From: Rhodoferax sp.
GTDB taxonomy: Bacteria; Pseudomonadota; Gammaproteobacteria; Burkholderiales; Burkholderiaceae_C
NCBI GenBank assembly: GCA_018882485.1
Contig: VERU01000018.1
Location: 1-13,760, forward strand
Direction: 5' to 3'
Length of the DNA: 13,760 nt
This document shows positions 12,981 through 13,760 of the stretch, one piece after another; within the stretch, counting starts at the first letter, position 1, and every line of letters starts with the position of its first letter. The notes under the pieces are model-generated. The model saw nothing but the letters and a program-made list of their open reading frames with translations. It did no database searches and was not told the origin of the DNA. The position numbers and the translations under genes are program-made.

Positions 12981-13760
12981 TCCGCAGGAAATTTCTGGAT
13001 GCAGCCAAGCGGATTCCCGGGCGATGGCTGCCCTTTGCAGACGTGGCCAGCGTCGATTTGCCCCTGCCGCGTCTGCTTCGCCTGTCGCTGTTCAAGGTCA
13101 CCATGGGATTCATGACCGCCTTGCTGGTCGGCACCCTCAACCGGGTGCTGATTGTGGAACTGGGCGTGGCTGCCGCCCTGGTGTCACTGATGCTGGCGTT
13201 GCCGCTGCTGGTGGCTCCGTTCCGTGCGGTCACCGGTTACCGGTCTGACACCCATCGCTCGGCATTTGGCTGGCGACGGGTACCCTTCATGTGGGGTGGC
13301 ACCCTGGTGCAATTCTTCGGACTTTCGTTCATGCCGTTTGCGCTTCTGCACCTGTCTGGTGAGGCGCAGAACCCCCTGCCGGGCTGGCTGGTGCACGGCG
13401 TGGTGGCCCTGTCCTTCCTCATGGTGGGTGCAGGACTGCAGACCTCACAGACGGCTGGCCTGGCATTGGCTACAGACCAGGCCAGCGAGCAGACACGACC
13501 CCGGGTGGTTGCGCTGATGTACGTGATGCTGTTGTTGGGCGTGGTCGGAGGCAGTATGTGCTACAGCCTGCTGCTGGCGGAATTCAGTCCGCAACGGCTG
13601 GTACAGGTGATTCAGGGTACGGCACTGGGCGTGCTGCTGATCAATGCTTTCGCGTTGGGGAAGCAAGAGGGGCGGAACCCGGCGCACGCCCAGTGCCGGA
13701 CCCTGAATCGCCTGTACCAGCCGTTGCGGACTGAATTCCGCCAGCAGCAGGCTGTAGCAC
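12977..13760 (+). CDS. lhaA: LhaA/PucC-family light-harvesting 1 assembly protein (partial, runs off the window)
   Basis: Polytopic membrane protein needed in relatives for assembly of the LH1 antenna. The GTG start at 12977 overlaps the bchM stop (GTGA), with a GGAG at 12962-12965; the frame then stays open to the window end, giving 261 codons, a little over half the usual 450-480. Visible: basic N-terminus with WLPFADVASVDLPLPRLLRL (17-36), GTLNRVLIVELGVAAALV (52-69), the cytoplasmic loop GYRSDTHRSAFGWRRVPFMW (87-106), and LQTSQTAGLALATDQA (154-169), with hydrophobic helices between them. The position after bchM is that of lhaA (also called ORF1696) in the bchFNBHLM-lhaA-puhA superoperon, so puhA is expected just downstream. 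It is paralogous to the PucC-like gene at the left edge. No ATG fits the start as well: the first in-frame ATG lies inside the first helix. Confidence 0.93.
   Translation, partial: MIRRKFLDAAKRIPGRWLPFADVASVDLPLPRLLRLSLFKVTMGFMTALLVGTLNRVLIVELGVAAALVSLMLALPLLVAPFRAVTGYRSDTHRSAFGWRRVPFMWGGTLVQFFGLSFMPFALLHLSGEAQNPLPGWLVHGVVALSFLMVGAGLQTSQTAGLALATDQASEQTRPRVVALMYVMLLLGVVGGSMCYSLLLAEFSPQRLVQVIQGTALGVLLINAFALGKQEGRNPAHAQCRTLNRLYQPLRTEFRQQQAVA

Overview
The window is an internal piece of a photosynthesis gene cluster from a purple phototrophic proteobacterium. Every gene that can be identified makes bacteriochlorophyll a, regulates its synthesis, or belongs to the PucC family linked to light-harvesting assembly. 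The DNA is GC-rich and tightly packed, with several stop/start overlaps. The gene order aerR-ppsR-bchG-(PucC-like) on one strand, diverging from bchF-bchN-bchB-bchH-bchL-bchM-lhaA on the other, is a classical purple-bacterial arrangement. The class (alpha, beta or gamma) cannot be fixed from this sequence alone. No rRNA, tRNA, CRISPR array, insertion sequence or integrase was seen.

Layout. Positions 1-798 (minus) hold the N-terminal 266 codons of a PucC-like carrier (Bch2/ORF428 type), cut by the window edge. Positions 807-1682 (minus) are bchG, the bacteriochlorophyll synthase. Positions 1737-3128 (minus) are ppsR/crtJ, the PAS-HTH repressor of photosynthesis genes. Positions 3131-3958 (minus) are aerR/ppaA, the B12-binding antirepressor, ending 2 bp before ppsR starts. 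Positions 3959-4117 form the divergent control region: it is AT-rich and carries a near-perfect PpsR-type palindrome overlapping the -35 box of the bchF promoter. On the plus strand follow bchF (4118-4651), bchN (4648-6009), bchB (6022-7599), bchH (7574-11359), bchL (11356-12270), bchM (12282-12980) and lhaA (12977 to beyond the window end).

How the genes work together. BchH is the porphyrin-binding subunit of Mg-chelatase; its partners BchI and BchD are not in this window. BchM methylates Mg-protoporphyrin IX. BchL, BchN and BchB form the complete light-independent protochlorophyllide reductase. BchF hydrates the 3-vinyl group, and BchG attaches the isoprenoid tail. LhaA and the second PucC-like protein probably help assemble or supply pigment to light-harvesting complexes. 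PpsR represses such genes under oxygen and AerR counteracts it, so the two regulators sit next to the promoters they are expected to control. Two TGT-N12-ACA-like sites are visible, one in the aerR/bchF divergent region and one just upstream of bchG. In each, one half-site is also the TTGACA -35 box of the outgoing promoter.

No undescribed system was found. The points most worth checking are the shared operator/-35 design, a possibly leaderless bchG transcript, a four-cysteine motif in BchH, a roughly 30-residue N-terminal extension of BchN, and the residues of the AerR B12 pocket.
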